Shown here piece after piece: positions 17,826 to 27,297 of a stretch of 61,155 nucleotides of DNA. The stretch's first letter is position 1; every line of letters starts with the position of its first letter. A program made the position numbers and the translations under genes. Source of the stretch: Anaerolineae bacterium (lineage in GTDB: Bacteria > Chloroflexota > Anaerolineae > 4572-78 > J111); the NCBI GenBank assembly GCA_023151115.1, contig JAKLJP010000042.1:1-61155 (forward strand), given 5' to 3'. The notes beneath the pieces were generated by a model that saw only the letters and a list, made by a program, of their open reading frames with translations, was not told the DNA's origin and searched no databases.

Positions 17826-18044
17826 TGAAAAATCTCCTGAGTTTGTTTTAGAAAATCCTGCGAAATGTTTGGATCAAGTATTTGGGAGAGTTTTTGTTTG
17901 TAAACCGGATACCGTCCTTTGATGTAATAGGCGTTAAGTTGACCCATAATATAGGTAGCGGCCACTGTTCTGCATCGCTAAGGCTGTCTCAAGGTCGTAT
18001 TCAGCTATGTCAAGCCAATGCTCAACTTTTTCTTCGGGTGTCAT
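17789..18044 (-). pseudogene. HEPN-domain toxin gene with internal deletion
   Basis: From the ATG at 18044 the frame reads MTPEEKVEHWLDIAEYDLE, TALAMQNSGRYLYYG, then stops. In another frame the expected HEPN C-terminus resumes at once: AYYIKGRYPVYKQKLSQIL, ending LKSHLPSSNP and TAA at 17789-17791. About 40-50 residues, normally including the R-x4-6-H ribonuclease motif, are missing at the junction. The toxin is therefore inactive while its MNT partner is intact. Confidence 0.75.
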
Positions 18045-18052
18045 AGGTTTGG

Positions 18053-19003
18053 TTATGGGGCCACATACAAATACATTAACGGCGACCCGGCATTGAACTG
18101 GAGGAGCTGCTTGACTTCCTCGACCGGACTGGGTTGATTGAAGACGCCGCCCAACGCCTGGAAGAAGCTTACCGGTTGGTCATACTCGACCAGGCGCGGC
18201 TCACCACTGATACCGCCCAACTCGGCGGCGCGATCAATGGCGTCGGGTAGATAGCCCAGGTTGTCTACCAGGCCCATGGCTTTGGCCTGTTTGCCGGTGC
18301 AAACCCGACCATCGGCCACTTCGCGCACCTGCTCCTGGCTCATCTTGCGGCCTTCGGCCACGATGCGCACAAATTCGTCGTAAGATTCGTCAATAATGGC
18401 CTGCCACAAAGCCTGATCTTCGGGGGTGAACTCGCGGAAGGGGTTGCCGGTATCCTTGTATTTGCCGCTTTTGACGGTGATGGCGGTAATGCCGTACTCT
18501 TCGGCAAAGCCTTCCAGGTTGATAAATTGGCTGATCACGCCAATCGAGCAGGTGAGGGTGTGGGGGCTGGCCCAGATTTCCTGGGTGGGGGCAGAGACGT
18601 AATAACCCCCGGAAGCAGCCAGGCTGCCCATCGCGGTGATAATCGGCTTATTCATCGCTTTGACTTGCAGGTAAATTTCATCAGAGGCAAAGACGCTGCC
18701 GCCGGGGCTATCAACAAACAGGACAACCGCCTTAACGCTGTCATCTTCGTTGGCGTCCTTAAGATTTTCAATGATTTGCTCGCTAAAGGCCCCGCCGCTG
18801 TCGGCGCTGAACGGGTTGGGGGCAGGCGCTTCGCCGGGCAGGATAATACCCTCGACCCGCACAATAGCGACGGCATCGCCAAAGGCCGGGCCATCATTAT
18901 TCATACTATTAGCCACCAGCAGCCCCAAACCGACCAGTCCGCCACAGACCAGCAAGCCAACCAGGCTTAAGCCGATAAGCCAATACCACGTTTTTCTATG
19001 CAT
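18053..19003 (-). CDS. sppA: Signal peptide peptidase SppA
   Basis: 316 residues; membrane-bound serine protease that clears signal peptides. N-terminal TM helix at ~8-32. Ser-Lys dyad as in Bacillus SppA: Ser131 in GSLAASGGYYVSA and Lys183 in VKSGKYKDTGNPF, with the expected 52-residue spacing. FVDSPGGSV at 96-104 forms the oxyanion region. RBS AAGGAG is 8 bases upstream. It lies 8 bases beyond the HEPN remnant and appears monocistronic. Confidence 0.93.
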   Translation of the reverse strand: MHRKTWYWLIGLSLVGLLVCGGLVGLGLLVANSMNNDGPAFGDAVAIVRVEGIILPGEAPAPNPFSADSGGAFSEQIIENLKDANEDDSVKAVVLFVDSPGGSVFASDEIYLQVKAMNKPIITAMGSLAASGGYYVSAPTQEIWASPHTLTCSIGVISQFINLEGFAEEYGITAITVKSGKYKDTGNPFREFTPEDQALWQAIIDESYDEFVRIVAEGRKMSQEQVREVADGRVCTGKQAKAMGLVDNLGYLPDAIDRAAELGGISGEPRLVEYDQPVSFFQALGGVFNQPSPVEEVKQLLQFNAGSPLMYLYVAP

Positions 19004-19041
19004 GTTGTTGCTCCTTAAATGAATGGTTGCAGTATAAGTAA

Positions 19042-19145
19042 TATACTAAGCGCATGCTAAAATTTCCGTAAGACGGCATCCCTATGCCGTCCGCTGACGC
19101 ATGGGGATGCGTCAGTTACGGAAATTTTGAAATGCGTTGGATATA
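19042..19145. repeat. MITE-like palindromic element, copy 1
   Basis: About 104 bp bounded by TATACTAAGCGCA and TGCGTTGGATATA, with inner arms AAAATTTCCGTA/TACGGAAATTTT and GACGGCATCCCTATGCCGTC. A near-identical copy is at 27458-27561 and a core-only copy at 19508-19598. Confidence 0.8.
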
Positions 19146-19217
19146 GAAAAGGTAAAGATTGCTATCAGGATTATACCACAAACCCAGACAAACATTTCAA
19201 TCATCCAGAGGCGGCCA

Positions 19218-19252
19218 GAAAAAAAGAGGGGCAAATCTAAGATTTGCCCCTT
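19218..19252 (-). terminator. Rho-independent terminator
   Basis: A perfect 10-bp stem GGGGCAAATC/GATTTGCCCC (19228-19250, 3-base loop) is followed on the minus strand by CTC and a run of seven T. It sits ~20 bases after the stop of the small membrane-protein frame, showing that this region is transcribed on the minus strand. Confidence 0.85.
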
Positions 19253-19270
19253 AAACAGTTTCGAGTTGGT

Positions 19271-19461
19271 CTAATCCTTGAGGATAATGGGTAAATGTGA
19301 TTTAGCTGAGGAGTTGTAAGCATCGGCAAAGATTTGCCAGCTAAAAGCTAGATCGGGCCAGGAAAAGTAGGGGATCAGGATTACACCGGAAAAAAAGATG
19401 ACCAGCGGAACAACAAAACGAATAAAGCGAGAAATAGTGCACCTCCTTTCACAAGCTGCAT
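19271..19461 (-). CDS. Small membrane/secreted protein, frame split at a 7-A run
   Basis: An ATG at 19459-19461 with AAGGAG 7 bases upstream starts MQLVKGGALFLALFVLLF and stops after 26 codons at 19381. In the overlapping frame a hydrophobic stretch (RFIRFVVPLVIFFSGVILI) continues to SSAKSHLPIILKD and a stop at 19271. The frames meet at a run of seven A (seven U in the RNA), so a one-base slip would give a ~63-residue signal-peptide-like protein ending LPIILKD. Short LPxxL-type tails are common on secreted proteins of such genomes (recollection). Alternatives are a start at ATT (19433-19435, just after a perfect AAAGGAGGTG) or a sequencing error. The terminator at 19218-19252 supports a real transcript. 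Confidence 0.4.
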
Positions 19462-19507
19462 TTAATAACTCCTTGTGAGTGACACGGTTAAACCGCAGTT
19501 TAAGACT

Positions 19508-19598
19508 CAGTAGATCCAAATTTCCGTAGGGTGGCATCCCTATGCCGCCCGCTGACGCATAGGGATGCGCCCGCTACGGTGAAAAATTGGATCTACTG
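19508..19598. repeat. MITE-like palindromic element, core copy with different arms
   Basis: Shares the inner TTTCCGTAGGGTGGCATCCC...TATGCCGCCCGCTGACGCAT core with copies 19042-19145 and 27458-27561, but has its own perfectly complementary outer arms CAGTAGATCCAA and TTGGATCTACTG. The coupled change of both arms suggests that pairing is selected. Confidence 0.75.
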
Positions 19599-19661
19599 AG
19601 ACTGCCAGGGACTTGCCCTGTCTTATCCACAAGGAAGAACTACCTTAAAGGAGACCTTATC

Positions 19662-21058
19662 CTATCTGCTTAAAATAAAGTGTGAATTCAGGGGACTGTT
19701 CTCCGGAGCCGGGGTGGGCTGGCCGACATATTCTACTTCGTCCAGCATCAGGCGAAAGACCGGGCCAACTTGTTTTACCTCAACATTGGGTAAATCGGGG
19801 GGGAACCATCGGTGTAAACGGGACGCCGAGTAAGCTCACGTTGGATCAAACGGCGCATATCTTCCGGCGCAATCAAAAAGCGATTGATAGCCTTGACATC
19901 TGGGCGCTGCCCCTCAACCAGTTGCAAATATTCAATAATAGGTACAGTTTGCCACCAGCCAAAGATGAGTGCATTCGGTTGTAACTCCTCAAGAATAGCT
20001 TCGCCACGGGTGCGGGTACTCCAATCATCCGACTGGTCAGCCAGCCGCCAATTCCAGCCCACGGCCAGCATGGTTGCCGCCATGATGAGGCCGGGGAACA
20101 GCCATCGTTCCGTTTGCGCCAGCCATTTACTTGATCCGGGCGAGCCAATCCAATCTAGCACCCCCTGATACCCCACCCCCATCCACAAAGCCCAGACCAG
20201 GTAGGTCGGTAAAAACATGGTATCTTTATCAATCACTCGATAGTCAATATAAAATGCGGCGGTGAAGCCAAACATCAAAAGCAGCATGCCACCCAGCCGC
20301 CAATCTCGTCGCAGCAACAGGACCAGTCCCATCAGCCCCGGTCCAATCCCAATGGCAAAAAATGAACGCCACAACTGGACAATGTAATTACTAATCTCTA
20401 TCCATAGTTCAGCGCCCTGATAGGCCCACATCTGCCTGGCAAACGAGCGCCCGGTAACCAACCACCACAACCCCTGCGGCGTCTGCAAGTTCAGTGGGAC
20501 AAAAGCCCCGGTGGCATCATAATGACCAGCGTAATTAAAGGCCGGATTGGCGCTGTAACGCCAGGGCAGGTAGAGATAAATACTCAAGCCCAGGCCAAAG
20601 GCCAGCAAGGTCGGCCCTAACGCCCGTGGCGACAGCGACCGGCGCGGATTGACTGTTAAAACATACCAGGCGCAGCCGGGCAGCAGCAGCACAGTGGCCA
20701 CATGATTGCCCAGGCTTAAACCGGTCAGCAGCGCCACCAGGGCCAATCGGAGGGAGGTCGGGTGATCGGCCCAGCGCAGAAGCAGCAAAATGAGGCCGGC
20801 CATTAAAGCCGTGTGCAGGGTATAGACTTCGGCGATGACCGACAGCGCCCAGAAAAACGGGGCTGAGGCCAGTAAGCCCAACGCCCCCACTGCCGCCCAG
20901 AGTCCAACCCGCCAGCGCCGCAAAATAAGGCTAGCCAAAGCGACGGTGAGCGCCCCATTAAAGGCCGAAAACAGGTTCATCCGGTAGCCCACATCCCCCA
21001 CCGGCAGCCACGGCCAAAGCCAACCGAGCAGCAAATACAGGGGATAGCCGGTTTTGTG
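19662..21058 (-). pseudogene. DUF2723 polytopic membrane protein, truncated and frameshifted
   Basis: An intact ~420-codon frame (21034 to 19775) encodes a DUF2723 (glycosyltransferase-like) protein with many TM helices, GLSLGNHVATVLLLPG, YLPWRYSANPAFNYAG and PTYLVWALWMGVGYQ. Two defects are visible. At the 5' end, homology (HKTGYPLYLLLGWLWPW) runs upstream of the first ATG into a stop, and the usual first ~70 residues with the catalytic-type Asp region are absent. At the 3' end the frame shifts at a 7-G run (19797-19803); the other frame continues DLPNVEVKQVGPVFRLMLDE, a normal DUF2723 C-terminus, to a stop at 19662. Confidence 0.7.
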
Positions 21059-21181
21059 GTCATACCATCGGCGCGCCCTCGTAGCGAGATTTACTCACCC
21101 GTTCGGGCGAAAGCAGGATAGTTGGAGACAACCTGAGAAGCTACTATAATATGCTAATTCTTACGAAAGCGACCCAAACCT

Positions 21182-22981
21182 TTGTCCAGCCATCATCCGC
21201 GCACCCCTGAGGAAATTCAGCAAGATTTACACGACCAACTGGGGCAGATACTTCGCCCCGGCGAAGCCCTGCCCGACTCGGCTAAGATAAATTGGCAACG
21301 CTACCGTAAAGTGCGCTGGTTTTTTGCCAAAGCCTTTCTCCAGGTTATCTGGTGGGATATTGTGCTCAACCGGCCTGGGTTGAGGTGGCTGCGCACGCCC
21401 CGTCTGCCGCGCTGGCAAAAGATTGCCCGCAATTATCGGGCGCTGGCCGTGGAAATGGGCGGGGTGTTGATAAAACTGGGCCAGTTTCTCAGCATCCGGG
21501 TAGACATTCTGCCCGGCGAAGTTACCCGCGAGTTGGCCGGCCTGCAAGACGAAGTGCCGCCCGAACGATTGGAAGACGTGCTGGCCCAAATCGAGGCCGA
21601 TTTTGGCCGGCCGGTAAGCCAGTTGTTTCCCTGGTTTTCGCCGCAGCCGGTCGGGGCGGCCTCGCTGGCCCAGGTGCATCTGGCCCGGCTGCCCTCAGGG
21701 GAGGAAGTGGTGGTTAAGGCCCTGCGGCCTGGCATTGATGTGCTGGTGGAGACCGACCTGGCCGCCATTACCCTGGCGATTCGCTGGCTCAAGTTTTACA
21801 AACGAGTCAGCCGCCGGGTTGACCTGGATTGGCTGGCCGAAGAGTTTACGACTGTGACCCGCAACGAGCTGGATTTTGCCGCCGAAGGCCGCCACGCCGA
21901 ACACTTTGCCCAGGATTTTGCCGATGACCCGCAGGTGTATATCCCCAAAGTTTACTGGGATTACTGCGGTCCCCGTACTCTGACCCTGGAAAACGTTGGC
22001 TACCTGAAAATTGGTGATCTGGCCGGGCTTGAGGCTGCCGGCATCAATTTATCCCAGGTAGCTCGGAAGTTTTATAATATTTACATGCGCCAGATTTTTA
22101 TCACCAATTTTGTCCATGCCGACCCTCACCCCGGCAATGTTTTTGTCAAGCCGCTGCGGCATCCTGATGAACCCGAAGGGACCCACTTTAACCCCACCGA
22201 ACCCGTCCCTTACCAACCCAACCGGCCTTTTCAAATTATTTTTGTAGATTTTGGCATGGTGGCCGCCATTCCCGAACGGCTGCGGGCAGCCCTGCGTGAA
22301 TATGCCATCGCCGTCGGCACACGCGATGCGCACAAAATGGTGCAGTCGTATGTAAGCGCAGGCGTGCTGCTGCCCGGCGCAGATTTAAAGCGGTTGGAAG
22401 AAATTCACGAGGCCATGTTTGAGCGCTTTTGGGGGGTGCGCATGGGCCAGATGAGCAATGTCGCCTTTAGCGAAGCCCGCTACTTTATGCGGGAATACCG
22501 TGACATTATTAACGAAGCCCCGTTTCAATTTCAGGTAGATATGCTGTTTGTGGTCCGGGCGGTCGGCATTTTAGCGGGGATGGCTACCAACCTGGACCCC
22601 GAATTTGACCCCTGGGCCGAAACCATTCCCTTTGCCGAGCGGCTGGCCAAAGAAGATTTGCAGCAAAATTGGCGCGGCTGGCTGCAAGAAGCGGTTAACC
22701 TGGGCCAGTTGCTCTTTAACTTGCCCCAGCAGCTAGAGCGGGTGTTGACCCAGGCCCAACGGGGCAGCCTGACCCTCCAAACCTCGCTGGCCCCCGACGC
22801 TCGCAAAGCCGTGCAGCGGCTGGAACAAGCCCTTAACCGCCTGGGCTGGATGGTGGTAGCCGGCGCGCTGCTGCTGGCCGGGATTCAGCTTCAGACCAAC
22901 AGCCAGAGCAACCCGTGGGTGGCCGGGCTGCTGGTTTTGGCCCTGGCCGCGTTTTTATGGGGCACGTTCAAGCGAGGCTAA
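21182..22981 (+). CDS. ABC1/AarF/UbiB-family protein kinase-like ATPase
   Basis: 599 residues. Atypical kinase motifs are all visible: the KxGQ motif LIKLGQFLSIRVDILP near 97-112, the Ala-rich loop PVGAASLAQVHLARL near 155-169, Lys in VVVKALRPG near 179, the ELDFAAEGRHAEHF segment near 231, catalytic HADPHPGN near 314-321 and metal-binding VDFGMV near 355. Two C-terminal TM helices follow (MVVAGALLLAGIQL and WVAGLLVLALAAFLWG). The likely role is in lipid or quinone homeostasis at the membrane. The start is TTG at 21182 with only a weak ribosome site, so it could differ by a few codons. Confidence 0.9.
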   Translation: MSSHHPRTPEEIQQDLHDQLGQILRPGEALPDSAKINWQRYRKVRWFFAKAFLQVIWWDIVLNRPGLRWLRTPRLPRWQKIARNYRALAVEMGGVLIKLGQFLSIRVDILPGEVTRELAGLQDEVPPERLEDVLAQIEADFGRPVSQLFPWFSPQPVGAASLAQVHLARLPSGEEVVVKALRPGIDVLVETDLAAITLAIRWLKFYKRVSRRVDLDWLAEEFTTVTRNELDFAAEGRHAEHFAQDFADDPQVYIPKVYWDYCGPRTLTLENVGYLKIGDLAGLEAAGINLSQVARKFYNIYMRQIFITNFVHADPHPGNVFVKPLRHPDEPEGTHFNPTEPVPYQPNRPFQIIFVDFGMVAAIPERLRAALREYAIAVGTRDAHKMVQSYVSAGVLLPGADLKRLEEIHEAMFERFWGVRMGQMSNVAFSEARYFMREYRDIINEAPFQFQVDMLFVVRAVGILAGMATNLDPEFDPWAETIPFAERLAKEDLQQNWRGWLQEAVNLGQLLFNLPQQLERVLTQAQRGSLTLQTSLAPDARKAVQRLEQALNRLGWMVVAGALLLAGIQLQTNSQSNPWVAGLLVLALAAFLWGTFKRG

Positions 22982-23010
22982 GGCAGTTGTAAGATTTAAA
23001 TTAGCCAAAA

Positions 23011-23063
23011 CGTGTTGCGTCTTGCGTGTTCCGTCTACTTTACCTGACGCAAGACGCAACACG
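23011..23063. terminator. Perfect 17-bp inverted repeat between convergent genes
   Basis: CGTGTTGCGTCTTGCGT (23011-23027) pairs perfectly with ACGCAAGACGCAACACG (23047-23063). It lies between the convergent ABC1 and cyclase genes and may stop both transcripts, though no T run follows. Its near-tandem word structure matches other intergenic hairpins in the window. Confidence 0.5.
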
Positions 23064-23102
23064 AATATTGAGTAACTAATTTTCTTGAGCCTTCCCAAGC
23101 TT

Positions 23103-24212
23103 TTAAAAATCCGGCACTCCGTAAACGTGGACCGGGCCTTTTTTGCCCTTAACCAGCACCTCGCCCAGGTCAATCAGTTGGATGGGCTGGTGCATTTTGT
23201 CCTGCTCGGATAGTGTTAGGACGGCGTCGGGAGTGGTGATTTTGATCTGGCTTTTTAACTTTTCTTCCAGGGCTTCGTAGGCTTCGGAGCTAAGGATAAT
23301 ACTGTAGCCCGACACATTGCGGGTGAGAGCTTGCAGCCGGGCAGCCAAATTGACCACATCGCCAATAACGGTGTATTCGAACTGCTCGGCTGAACCAATT
23401 GGCCCGGCGATAACTGGGCCGTGGGCAATGCCAATTCCAATTTTTATCGGCGGCAGACCCAGCACTTGCCAGCGTTCACTGAGGGTTTCTATGGCATAAT
23501 GCAGAGCCAAAGCCGTCAGCAGAGCGGCCACGCTGGTTTTAGCCGGTGGTTCGGGCGTAGGCGCGCCAAAGTAGGCCATAATCGAATCGCCGCCGTATTT
23601 GCCGATAATCCCCCCCCCACCATGCACCTGGTTGGCAATGGTGGAGTAGTAATCGTTGAGAAAGAAAATAAGCTGCTCTGGATTATGGTGCGCTTCGGTC
23701 AGCAGGGTAAAATCGCGGATATCTACAAAAAGCACGCTGACCGTTTGGGTGATCCCTCTAAAATCCAGGCCATTTTCAATTAATGACTGCCGCACCGCCG
23801 GCGACATGGTTCGGCTCAGCAAATCTTGGTGTTGATGGAGCCGCTCCAGATTATTGACCATCTGGTTAAAGGCCGTAACCAGCCGGCCAATTTCATCGTC
23901 GCTTTCGTCGTCAATCCGAATAGTCAGATTACCCCTGGCCACTTTCTCCGCCGCCTGAATAATCCGCTCAACCCGCCCGATGAGTTGCCGGGTTAACCAT
24001 AGACCCGGCCCAATCAAGGCCGCAAATGAAATAGCCGAAATGATTAGCAAAGTTGAAGGAAACTGTCCGGTTAGCCAATAGGTCAGGATCGACGTGACCG
24101 TTAGCATCCCCAACAGGATTAACAAGGGGATGATAATCCAAAACCGTAAGCTCGGGATCACAAGCCGTTTTCTGAGTGACTGGATGAAAATATCCAAAGT
24201 GTTTATTTTCAT
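23103..24212 (-). CDS. Membrane-bound class III adenylate/guanylate cyclase with HAMP
   Basis: 369 residues from MKINTLDIF; a start 14 codons earlier is possible and neither start has a strong ribosome site. Two TM helices (~25-47 and ~51-75) flank a short extracellular loop, then a HAMP domain (RQLIGRVERIIQAAEKVARGN, ending in EIGRLVTAFNQMV). The catalytic domain has metal ligands in SVLFVDIRDFT and KYGGDSIMAYFGAP, plus VIGDVVNLAARLQAL. Key positions for a homodimeric cyclase appear present. It probably makes cAMP; purine specificity is not certain by eye. Confidence 0.9.
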   Translation of the reverse strand: MKINTLDIFIQSLRKRLVIPSLRFWIIIPLLILLGMLTVTSILTYWLTGQFPSTLLIISAISFAALIGPGLWLTRQLIGRVERIIQAAEKVARGNLTIRIDDESDDEIGRLVTAFNQMVNNLERLHQHQDLLSRTMSPAVRQSLIENGLDFRGITQTVSVLFVDIRDFTLLTEAHHNPEQLIFFLNDYYSTIANQVHGGGGIIGKYGGDSIMAYFGAPTPEPPAKTSVAALLTALALHYAIETLSERWQVLGLPPIKIGIGIAHGPVIAGPIGSAEQFEYTVIGDVVNLAARLQALTRNVSGYSIILSSEAYEALEEKLKSQIKITTPDAVLTLSEQDKMHQPIQLIDLGEVLVKGKKGPVHVYGVPDF

Positions 24213-24363
24213 AGCATGGGTTTCTTTACCCAGTGAGCCGGTTTTGTCCATCAATTTTTGCCCAACCTGATAATAACACCTGACGGGAAGCTAGACAAGT
24301 TAGCCAAAAGTTTGAGGCCCAACTTTTTTGTGCTATGATAACAGCGCAAGGGGGAATAAGCTG

Positions 24364-26331
24364 ATGCAAATTAACGAACGTTGCCTTGACCGTATTCTAG
24401 CCACCGTGCAAAAACCCGCCCGTTATGTGGGCGGCGAATATAACAGCATTATCAAAGATTGGTCAGACCCGCAAATTTTAACCAAAGTGGCCCTGGCCTT
24501 TCCCGATGTGTATGATTTGGGCATGAGCAACCTGGGCCTGGCCATTTTGTACGATCTGCTCAACCGGCGCGACGACGTGCTGGCCGAGCGAGTCTACGTG
24601 CCCTGGCCCGATATGGAAGCCAAGATGCGGGCGGTGAGCATGCCTCTCTACGCCCTGGAAAGTAAACACGAGCTGCGCGACTTTGATTTGATTGGGATTA
24701 GTCTGCCTTACGAGCAGCTTTACACTAATGTGCTGACCCTGCTGGACATGGGCGGCCTGCCCCTGCGCAGCGAAGAGCGCGACGCCCGCTATCCGCTAGT
24801 TTGCGCCGGGGGCAACGCCGTGTTCAACCCCGAACCGATGGCCGACTTTATTGACTTTTTTGTGATGGGCGAGGGCGAAGATGTCATCGTTGAGATTATC
24901 CTGGCGCTGCGCGAAGTGCAGGGAGCCGAGCGAGACCGCCAACTGCGCCGGCTGGCTCGCATCCCCGGTGTGTACGTGCCCCGCTTTTACGCGCCCAGCT
25001 ATTACCAGAAAGACGGGACGCTCTCGAACATCGAGCCGCTGGTGGAGGAAGCCGAGCCACATATTGTCAAGCGGATTACCCCGCTGATGCCCCCGCCAGT
25101 GACCCGCTTTGTGGTGCCCTTTGTGGATGTCACCTTTAACCGGGCTTCGATTGAAATTCAGCGGGGCTGCACGCGCGGCTGCCGCTTTTGCCAGGCCGGG
25201 ATGATTTTCCGCCCGGTGCGAGAGCGCTCGCTGCAAGAACTGCTGGAGACGGTGGATAAAATTATGAGCGATACCGGCCACGAGGAGATCGGCCTGCTCT
25301 CACTGAGCAGCAGCGACTACACCCAGATTGGCCCGCTGGTTAAAACCATCGCCGAAAAGTACGGTGAGCGGGCGCTGAATATCTCGCTGCCCAGTCTGCG
25401 CATCGAATCGTTTTCGGCCGATTTGATGGAGATGTTACAGGGCAGCCGCAAGAGCAGCTTTACCTTTGCCCCCGAAGCGGCCACCGACCGCATGCGTGAT
25501 GTCATCAACAAATACATCAGCACCGAAGATTTGCTGCAAACCGCCGAAGAAGTCTACAGCCGGGGCTGGCGACTGATCAAGCTCTATTTTATGATCGGCC
25601 AGCCGACCGAGACCGACGAAGATGTGATTGCTATTGCCAAATTAGCCAAGCGGGTGCTGGCCATTGGCCGCAGGTATCACGGCGGCAAGGCCAAGGTGCG
25701 GGTTGGCGTGAGCACCTTTGTGCCCAAACCGCACACGCCTTTTCAGTGGGCCAGCCTGGCCAGCTTGGAAGACATCCGCCGCAAGCAAGATTTGATGCGC
25801 GACGAGTTTGGCCGGACACACGGGATTATTTTTAACTGGAATGAGCCGGAAGAGAGCCTGATGGAAGCCTTTCTCTCGCGCGGCGACCGCCGTCTGGGGG
25901 CGGTCATTCAAACAGCCTGGGAAAAGGGAGCCAAGTTCGATGCCTGGGGCGACTGGCACAGTCCCGCCGCCTGGCGCGAAGCCTTTGCTACCCACACCCT
26001 GGACCCGTGGTGGTACGCTCAGCGGCCCCGCCTGGCCGACGAGATTTTCCCCTGGGACCATATCAACGCCGGGGTAGAAAAGCGATGGCTATTGATGGAT
26101 TGGTATGCCGCCCAAAAGGGCGAAACCAAAGTAGACTGCCGCGAACACTGCTACCACTGCGGCATTTTAACCGCCTTCAAGGGCCTGCGGGCCAACACCC
26201 CACCCCAGGCCTGGGAGTGCCCACCCATCCGCAACCCGCGCTGGAAGGAGTTGGCCGACAAGGGCGAGGTCATCGGCCTGACCCCCGTGGTCAAAGCCGC
26301 CATGACCCGCAGCCGAGCACCGGAAGCATAG
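24364..26331 (+). CDS. TIGR03960-type B12-binding-like radical SAM protein
   Basis: 655 residues from the ATG at 24364 (AGGGGG ribosome site). An N-terminal cobalamin-binding-like domain (VALAFPDVYDLGMSNLGLAILYDLLN) precedes the radical SAM core with cluster motif CTRGCRFCQAG near 279-289. A GEGEDV segment and a late Cys cluster CREHCYHCG near 600 match TIGR03960. The family is widespread, often next to a DUF2344 protein, and its reaction is not firmly established; a role in tRNA or cofactor modification has been suggested. The usual DUF2344 partner is not present here. Confidence 0.9.
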   Translation: MQINERCLDRILATVQKPARYVGGEYNSIIKDWSDPQILTKVALAFPDVYDLGMSNLGLAILYDLLNRRDDVLAERVYVPWPDMEAKMRAVSMPLYALESKHELRDFDLIGISLPYEQLYTNVLTLLDMGGLPLRSEERDARYPLVCAGGNAVFNPEPMADFIDFFVMGEGEDVIVEIILALREVQGAERDRQLRRLARIPGVYVPRFYAPSYYQKDGTLSNIEPLVEEAEPHIVKRITPLMPPPVTRFVVPFVDVTFNRASIEIQRGCTRGCRFCQAGMIFRPVRERSLQELLETVDKIMSDTGHEEIGLLSLSSSDYTQIGPLVKTIAEKYGERALNISLPSLRIESFSADLMEMLQGSRKSSFTFAPEAATDRMRDVINKYISTEDLLQTAEEVYSRGWRLIKLYFMIGQPTETDEDVIAIAKLAKRVLAIGRRYHGGKAKVRVGVSTFVPKPHTPFQWASLASLEDIRRKQDLMRDEFGRTHGIIFNWNEPEESLMEAFLSRGDRRLGAVIQTAWEKGAKFDAWGDWHSPAAWREAFATHTLDPWWYAQRPRLADEIFPWDHINAGVEKRWLLMDWYAAQKGETKVDCREHCYHCGILTAFKGLRANTPPQAWECPPIRNPRWKELADKGEVIGLTPVVKAAMTRSRAPEA

Positions 26332-26422
26332 ACCGATACTTTACTTTTTACGTTTTTCGTGCTAAAAATGTCGGCATGGTTCAAGTTAGATTGACACTTC
26401 TGGAAATTCAAATCGGAAATTC

Positions 26423-26479
26423 ACCACAGAGACGCAGAGAAAATAATTAAAAAACTCTGCGCCTCCGCGCCTCTGTGGT
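26423..26479. repeat. Word-like inverted repeat (ACCACAGAGACGCAGAG)
   Basis: ACCACAGAGACGCAGAG (26423-26439) faces CTCTGCGCCTCCGCGCCTCTGTGGT (26455-26479) around an A/T-rich loop. It lies just upstream of the next start codon at 26506. The same word is widespread in intergenic DNA of many environmental bacteria (recollection). Confidence 0.65.
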
Positions 26480-26505
26480 AAAAAACTGACTCATAAAGAC
26501 TCAGC

Positions 26506-27207
26506 ATGCCACCCGATAACATCGCCGAAAAGTGCCAACAGTTTAATATCTCGCTGCCAATCCTGCTGGCCAAAGCCCGGCGGCGAAACATTACCGATGA
26601 AGCAGTTTTTGCGGCCATCCAGCAGGCCGCCAGCCGCGCCGAGCTGATCCGTGCCCTAAAACAGGCCGGTTTATCGTTGATTGACCTGGCCGACGGCGTG
26701 GGCCAGAGCCGCGAAACGGTTCGCAAAATCGTGGGGACCGGCGCGCCGCGCGCCGCCGAAATCGCCCGGCCCAAGCCCACCCGCACCATCGAGGAGATCC
26801 GCCGCGACATCTGGCAGGCGGCCATGCATGATCCGAGCTGGTGGCTGAATGACAGCCTGAGCCGCGACAAGATTATTGCCTATCTCAAAAGCTGCTATTA
26901 CCCCGCCTCGCAGATCAAACGGGGCTTGCCCCGTTTGATCTGGCGGCCCAAGGCGGAGATTATCCTGATGGTTGCGTTTGGCCTACCCCCGGAACAGCAC
27001 CGGCAGTGGATCAACGAGCGCCTGGCCGAAGGACTTTCCTACACCGATATTTTGAAGCGCATCAATTCAAAAATAACGCTGCACCTCTCTTTGCCCACCT
27101 TTTTGCGCTACTGCCGCCTGGTTCAAGCAGATGAACGGCGCAGCGGCCCCTATTCCAAACAAAAACTGACCGTCCGGACCACCCCGGAAGCAAGCCTGCC
27201 CGGATAA
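26506..27207 (+). CDS. Unknown HTH-containing protein
   Basis: 233 residues, not recognised. A helix-turn-helix-like segment lies near 58-72 (LIDLADGVGQSRETVRKIVG). Helical basic regions follow (RTIEEIRRDIWQAA and GLSYTDILKRINSKI). The C-terminus is basic. No clear ribosome site precedes the ATG, and the leader holds a hairpin. Possibly a DNA-binding protein; function unknown. Confidence 0.6.
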   Translation: MPPDNIAEKCQQFNISLPILLAKARRRNITDEAVFAAIQQAASRAELIRALKQAGLSLIDLADGVGQSRETVRKIVGTGAPRAAEIARPKPTRTIEEIRRDIWQAAMHDPSWWLNDSLSRDKIIAYLKSCYYPASQIKRGLPRLIWRPKAEIILMVAFGLPPEQHRQWINERLAEGLSYTDILKRINSKITLHLSLPTFLRYCRLVQADERRSGPYSKQKLTVRTTPEASLPG

Positions 27208-27297
27208 ACCACTCTGGACAGCTTGGGTTTTCTCCACTTTCTTTGTTGCACCTCTCGCCCATTCTCAGCGCAAAGATGAATTTGACTAAGCTGACAA

